Source: Thamnaconus septentrionalis
Lineage: Eukaryota; Chordata; Actinopteri; Tetraodontiformes; Monacanthidae
Direction of reading: 5' to 3'
Length of the DNA: 64,000 bases
NCBI GenBank assembly: GCA_009823395.1
Contig: CM020509.1
Location: forward strand, 14,113,001-14,177,000
Position numbers and translations under genes: made by a program. This document shows, one piece after another, positions 58,618 to 64,000 of this stretch (positions are counted from its first letter, which is position 1; every line of letters begins with the position of its first letter). A model generated the notes under the pieces. It was not told the DNA's origin. It searched no databases and saw only the letters and a list, made by a program, of their open reading frames with translations.

Positions 58618-61600
58618 GAGAGAGTAAGTGAGTGAATAATCATCTGCTGCAGCCCGGCTATGTTCGTCAGATGAGGTCAGGCCCTCTTCTCTGTGCATGT
58701 ACCAAACGTACAGCAAAGCACTTTGGAGGCCTCGCAAATATTTTTTTTAATATTTTTGTCATTTTGCACTTAAAACGGACGATCGTAATAGACGAGCTCC
58801 AGGCACCCGTCCGTTCCACTGTGATGTCCTGTGGCACTCGGAGCCAGTCTGCAGGACGGCGGCCCCGGCGGGTTTGTTTAGTCTTGGAAGGGGGGCGGGA
58901 CACCAGCAGCTTTTCATCCTCCCTGAATGTATGTTTGCTTGTTTGCCTCGGCTGCGGTGGTCGCTGTCCATAGGAGTGGCTTGACGTTGTGATGTTCAGT
59001 TTCGAGGCTAATTTATTTATTTACCTGAGTGTATGTGCAACCCTCAAGTCTCCTTCCCCCTCACCCAGTGGGACTGTTGCCCCCAGATTGTAGCAATTAC
59101 TTCAGCGAGTTGTCTCCATGTTTGAAAGTTTGGCGTGATTTAAAACAAAAAAACTCACACACACACACACACACACTCCACGTTGGTCCAACACTTCAGT
59201 CCAGGGCTGTCTGAATGTATCACCTCTGCTATTGCAACCAATTATATCAAACAGCTACAAACATGTCAGTTCGACAACAGAGTACAACAGTATATACTCC
59301 CTTTTTGTCATAGTTAAATACCACCAGCTTGAGAAAAAAATACATTTTCAACAAGCCAACTTCATTAGCAACCTTCAAAAAAAGGCAGGAACCAACTCAG
59401 GCATTGCGATCACACCGAAGAGTTTTAAATGTTTGGCGTCAAAGCGCAGACACGGTAGCGCTGCCCGAGTGGCGCCTGTTAGCGGCCCGCACGTTAGCAT
59501 CTGGTTCCAAGCAGCGCCGGGGCCGTGACACGTCGCTGCGGATGGCGCTGCAGACTCCCAGTCGCGCTCCCAATCTCCTCTAATCATGGATGATGCACTA
59601 AGAGTTGACTTTGTTTCCAGACTCTTCCACACACACACACACACACACAGAGACTGGTTGGTCAGACGAGGACTCTGGCAGCAGCAGCGCCCGTTGTTTT
59701 GTTTGGATGAACTTGTGAGGCATTTATTTTCTCTCTCCTGTTTTATTCAGCTCACAATTTACAATACAGAAGAAATACCTCGGATGCCTCGCTTGACGCT
59801 GCGCTTTGTGTCTCGCCGTGTGCCACTGAAAGATGCCTTGTTTTGTTTATGATGCTTTATTCTTTTTTGCGCGCCGCTTTCTTGTGATTCCAGCGGGGGA
59901 TTAGCGATGAGCCTTAATGTCCACGACTTTGGGTGAAAGCGGTTTTGTCCGAGGGCCAGTTTGAACTTTGAATTAAATCTGAAATAAAAGAGAATGTCAT
60001 GCGGCACGCGTGGCAAAAGATGGGAAGCATGTTGGTGCGGCGTAAGAGGCCAGTGGCTTCGTGGACAGAAGGGTGAGGACAGCGGAACCTCATGACAGCT
60101 CACATTGTTGAAGAAGAGGAACAGGAAGTGGCGGACACAAGGCAGGGTGAGTGTGAGTGGTGGACAGAACAGAAGATCCAGGTGCAAAGACGTGACAGAG
60201 ACACGAGGATCCGTAGATTTTCACTAAACGACCCCGAATCACAAAATCTTTCTGCTCTCGCCAAGGTTCTCGAATCTCTGACTGGCCGTCTGAGTCCCTG
60301 GCGGGCGTGGCCGTGCTGAAAATGTCGGGTATGCGCGTAGTGGGGGGGGTCAGAGGTGACCGGTGTCGGCCGGAGTGCGCGGGCAGATTTATGGGCTCCA
60401 CCAACCTGGAGGCGGGAGGTCACATACTGTCTGTGTTACACGCTACGAGGTGGTGGCGCACGCTGAACAGCAGCCTGACGATGACGTCGCGTCAGCCATG
60501 AGATGTATCAGCGCAGGGGTGTGTACGTGTGTAAGTCCGTGACTCCACGGAGGTCGGGATAAGACCATCCGGGTTGCTTGTAAAAAACGAAACGGCGTCG
60601 CAATCCGTCATATCTCTCGCCGTGACGGCAGAATGCGCTAAAAATAGCTCGGCCGTTTCACCTTAGACAAAACGGACAATAGTGTTCCGAGGGATCGAAC
60701 AACCCTGATTGCACCCACCGTGGGATTTCCGGGTCGCTCAAGTGTCCCATACAACGGGAGGATATCCCGCAGCACACGCGGCAGGACGCGGCAGCTGAGC
60801 CGCTCACTCCAGAGCCCCGCCCACAACTTCCTGCCCAGCCTATAGATACCAGAGGGGCCGCGCTGACGGGGTTTCGAAAATAGCTTTTACCCATCAACAT
60901 CTTCTCCATTCTGGATATATGTTTCTATTTCAAGCTGCTGGTCTTTGTCGGTTCTCACTGGGAATGAAAGAAGTCGTCCTCCCAAAGAGATTTGGCCGTC
61001 GGTGATGAGTTCAAACTACACACACAAGAGTGGAGATGATCTTTCAGAGATCTTGTATTGTGCAAAATTTACCTCACAGATGTGTCTTGAAAATAAGAAT
61101 TGCCTCTAACCTGAATGATCTCTAATTATGACACATCTCAGAAAACGCATGTTCTGCAAACATGGCCCCTTGTGATGTCATAAAGGGCTATGAACCTCGG
61201 CACGATTCCAGGCAACATCCACCGTGTGGCAGAAGGCTGTAAACAGAAGGGTAAGTGTGCCAGTGCCTTCTTTTTGAATCGGTCACGCGAGGCTGCTCTG
61301 GATGGAAAAAGTAAAGAGCTGAAAACGAGTTTTGATGTCAGACTTTTAATTTCCAGTCAGCGAGCGCGCGCAATCGTAAATGACTGGATGAGTGGATTTT
61401 TCGATTCTCTCAGACTTTTACAATGTTCCAGACGTGACTTGAGGCGTCTGCTCTGCATCAGCGCTCCTCTGTCATTTCGAGGTGCCGAAGGTTCAGCCGG
61501 CGCCTCCCACGCTGTGATCTCTGACAGATAATTGGCTCCTGGTTAACGGCCGACTAAAACAAAGGGGGTCTTGGAAATCCGCTGTTCTCTGAAACACCCT

Positions 61601-62540
61601 CCCCCCCCAAACTGTTTCAACGGGAGTAAGAATTTGAGGGAGATTCTTTCGTGCGGGCTTTGACTGAAAGGGATGAGATGTAGTTTTTTAATTTATAGTT
61701 TATGTCAGCAGGTGAAGCGAGGCGCACGAACACAGTGGCTGCACTGTTGGAAAGTTCTGCCGTAAACCTTCCCGCACCCATTTATAAGCCAGCTGTGACT
61801 CTGCGTGCAAAAATTGACTAGCTGATTTACCGCTCAGGTAGCCGATCGCGAGTCGCACGCAAAGCTCTTTCTTTTGCTGGCTCTTAACGACACACGTTTG
61901 TTTGGGTCGTGTGTTGGTCAGAGGGTCTCCGTGATGACGAGGGCTCCGTCTTCCACTTGGCCTGACGGGCGAGCGGTGAAACCTGAGGCCAAGCTGAACA
62001 CCGGGACACTTCACGCCTCGACTGGACGCGTGGTCGGGTTGGGATAGGTCAGCACCTTGGTTCTGATTTAACGTTCATGGTAGCTGATGGTTTTTGCGTG
62101 GTAGAACGAGATCTGTTCTGAATAACTACAGATTGAGGTCAACGTTTCTTGGATTTATCTCATGTGTTCATCCAGCCAACTGAAAGGGTCCAAACTTGTC
62201 TTTCCAGAGGACCAAAAATCCCACATGGAGTCAAAAATGTTGAACTTGTGCAAACCAACTTTATCACAAGAGGACCAATCCGACCGGACACTTGAGCTTA
62301 AGACCTCCATGGTGCAAGAAGTTGAGACCAGCTGTACTCTTGCCAAAGCCAGTCAAGAGTAAAGAGAACCATTGAAAGAAACATTGTCCACCGAGAGAAA
62401 CCTTCAACATTTGTTCATTTTATTTCTAGAATTTTAATTTTCAATGTGGAATTTTAACCTCTGAAGCATCTACTTCCTACTGTGAAGCAGCTGTTGTTTG
62501 CAACTCGCAGTACTTGTGCAACAGATATTTATTAAATTTC
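58618..62540. other. Long unique non-coding stretch (3.9 kb)
   Basis: Short CA arrays lie at 59157-59175 and 59630-59650. TGATGTCATAAAGGGCT at 61173-61189 is the third copy of a word shared with 19895 and 25350, and the interval 61010-61340 may be a decayed transposon. Frames at 60092-60423 are open on both strands. No gene is recognised. Confidence 0.45.
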
Positions 62541-62633
62541 TGACGTCAGTGCTAAAACCATCCATCCATCCATCCATCCATCCATCCACGTGTGCGTGCA
62601 CCAACAGCAATATTACTAAACCTCATGACGTCA
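62541..62633. promoter_or_regulatory. Two CRE palindromes flanking an E-box and a CATC repeat
   Basis: TGACGTCA, the full CREB/ATF consensus, occurs at 62541-62548 and again at 62626-62633. Between them are a (CATC)n repeat (62559-62588) and CACGTG at 62587-62592, the palindromic E-box. A CpG-rich segment follows directly. Two full CREs within 93 bases are unlikely by chance and are typical of proximal promoters, but no transcript is visible. Confidence 0.4.
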
Positions 62634-62639
62634 GAGAGA

Positions 62640-63480
62640 AAACCTGGATCCTCGCCTCGCAGCTGCGCTCAGCTATCTGTTCGCAGGCGTGTGCTCCCCA
62701 CCTTGACCTTCGCACAAGGTCGTCGCGTCACCGATGCGGACGCGCGCGATTGGCCGGCGGCGAGCCGAGCGGCAGCGCATGCTTGCGACGTGCCCAGCTG
62801 TGTTTAGGTTTCATTAGAGCGCTTGAAGCCTATCGGACGCATCAGCTGTGTCAGCCATCTATCACAGCAGCAGCTGCTGCTGAGGGGGCGGGGATGGCTG
62901 GTGGGGGTGGTGGTGGTGGAGGGGGGGGGGGGAGCAGCGTGCTAGCATAGTTTTTTTGGAGACACAAATCTCTCTTCACGCTCGCTCACACACACACACC
63001 TACTCAAAGCCGCGCTCTCACAGAGCAGAGGTCTCTCTGCGGTGTGGGCCGCCTGCCCGGAGAAACACAACACCGCCAGATACCTGGACAGGCACGTATG
63101 GAGGCCGACGCGCTGCGCTTTCGGCTCCGCGACTGTTTGAATGTAAACTCACAACGGGCTGTAACATCAGACTGATCCCCGGCCTATCACCAAGTGTGTT
63201 AATGGCCCGACAGCCATCCCAGCCACGCAGCGACCCCGGCAACCCGGGCAGCTGACGCGCGCCAAATATGGGCGCCACCAATGGGATAAAGTGACGCGTG
63301 ACCCCCTCCTCGTAAAGTTCACACTGGGGCAAAAAGCGCTGCACCTGCCGCACACGAGGAGCTCGCACCACGCCGACGGTAACATCGGAGAGAGAGAGAG
63401 GAAGAGAAAGTGACGTGCGGGGACACGGCACTAGCGTTAGCTCGGGGCGGCGTGAAATATTAGCCTTCCCGCGCACGCAC
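62640..63480. promoter_or_regulatory. CpG-island-like segment
   Basis: From 63001 to 63480 I count about 46 CpG at roughly 58 percent GC, an observed/expected ratio near 1.1; 62640-62800 is similarly dense. The segment includes CCAAT at 63278 and a G-run at 62917-62932. With the CRE pair upstream this is the best promoter-like region in the window. I see no recognisable first exon; the 154-codon minus frame at 63018-63482 is GC-driven. Confidence 0.35.
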
Positions 63481-64000
63481 ACTCGGATGTGAGAAGCTCT
63501 CCATCGGCCCTGTTTTCAAATCCCCAAAGAGTTTTTTGACGTGTGAGGTGACTTCACGTCCGTGAATCTGATGTGGTGTCAGCGAGGTCGCCTCAGCCAT
63601 AGAAGCATGTGCCCTTGTGAGTCTGTCAAGAAAAAAATCTCTCAAAACAACATTGGTATATTATATCGGAACTTTTGCATTTTACAGTTGATCAATTTTT
63701 CATTTTTTTTAGTATTCAAAGTAATTTTTGCTGTCCTGGATACAAGACTGTATGTGTAATAGCATGCAGTTGTACTTTGCTAATGTAAAATCACTAACAT
63801 AGTTGGCACAAGCTAGGTTTTATGATGTTGTACAACAGAAAGCACAGTCTTGGCAAGTTCAGCTCGTGCTCTTGAGCTCTGCCGCGTCGTTCAACTTACA
63901 TGCATGAAGTGCCTCGTGCTGCGGTGTGGTGGGGGGTGTGGGGAGGGGGGTATTCTGAGGTTGGCGGCTTTCACCTTGGCTTCCACAGGGGTTGGAATTA
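63481..64000. other. Unique non-coding stretch to the window end
   Basis: AT-rich from 63650 to 63840. A G-rich quadruplex-like tract lies at 63927-63950. No gene is recognised; a feature could continue beyond the window. Confidence 0.5.

Overview
The window looks like non-coding DNA from a ray-finned fish, most likely a percomorph-type teleost. The evidence is: many long (TG/CA)n arrays; LINE-type 3' tails reading GGGATCAATAAAG followed by tri- or tetranucleotide repeats; a Mermaid/DANA-type SINE; several non-autonomous DNA transposon remnants of kinds common in teleosts; and locally high CpG density. I find no convincing protein-coding gene, tRNA, rRNA or CRISPR array. Every long open frame is a microsatellite translation, a GC-rich stretch open in several frames at once, or an unrecognisable reading frame. 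The DNA is best read as intergenic or deep-intronic sequence, possibly carrying cis-regulatory elements.

Layout. 1-14 kb: unique sequence broken by GGAT and TG repeats, with a CpG cluster holding a 16-bp palindrome near 4.08 kb, a polypyrimidine/G-quadruplex tract near 5.65 kb, and a CpG-rich domain at 12.49-13.37 kb. 14-25 kb: short CA/TG repeats, a probable DNA-transposon remnant at 19.6-20.0 kb, and the 3' tails of two retrotransposons (23.2 and 25.1 kb). 25-33 kb: a 26.1 kb TG array, a compact hairpin cluster, a hAT end at 27.5-27.66 kb, the longest uninterrupted dinucleotide array (60 AG units), an 18-unit CTG repeat, a small signal-peptide-like open frame with splice-like borders at 31.0 kb, and an imperfect CTAT array.

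33-46 kb: the best resolved structure is a 588-bp hAT-type element at 33.893-34.480 kb. It carries a BED-zinc-finger remnant, has degenerate terminal repeats and an imperfect 8-bp target duplication, and sits inside an older Mermaid/DANA-type SINE. A second element with inverted ends lies at 38.6-39.18 kb, and two related LINE tails lie at 44.0 and 45.8 kb. 46-64 kb: two more degenerate transposon copies (49.1 and 57.7 kb), CpG-rich stretches, a nested palindrome with a perfect 20-bp core at 56.96 kb, and a terminal region (62.5-63.5 kb) with two full CRE palindromes next to a CpG-island-like segment.

Nothing here forms an operon or pathway. What can be reconstructed is a history of transposon insertion into sequence that may also contain regulatory DNA. 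Transposon family names rest on recalled consensus motifs and need a repeat-library search.
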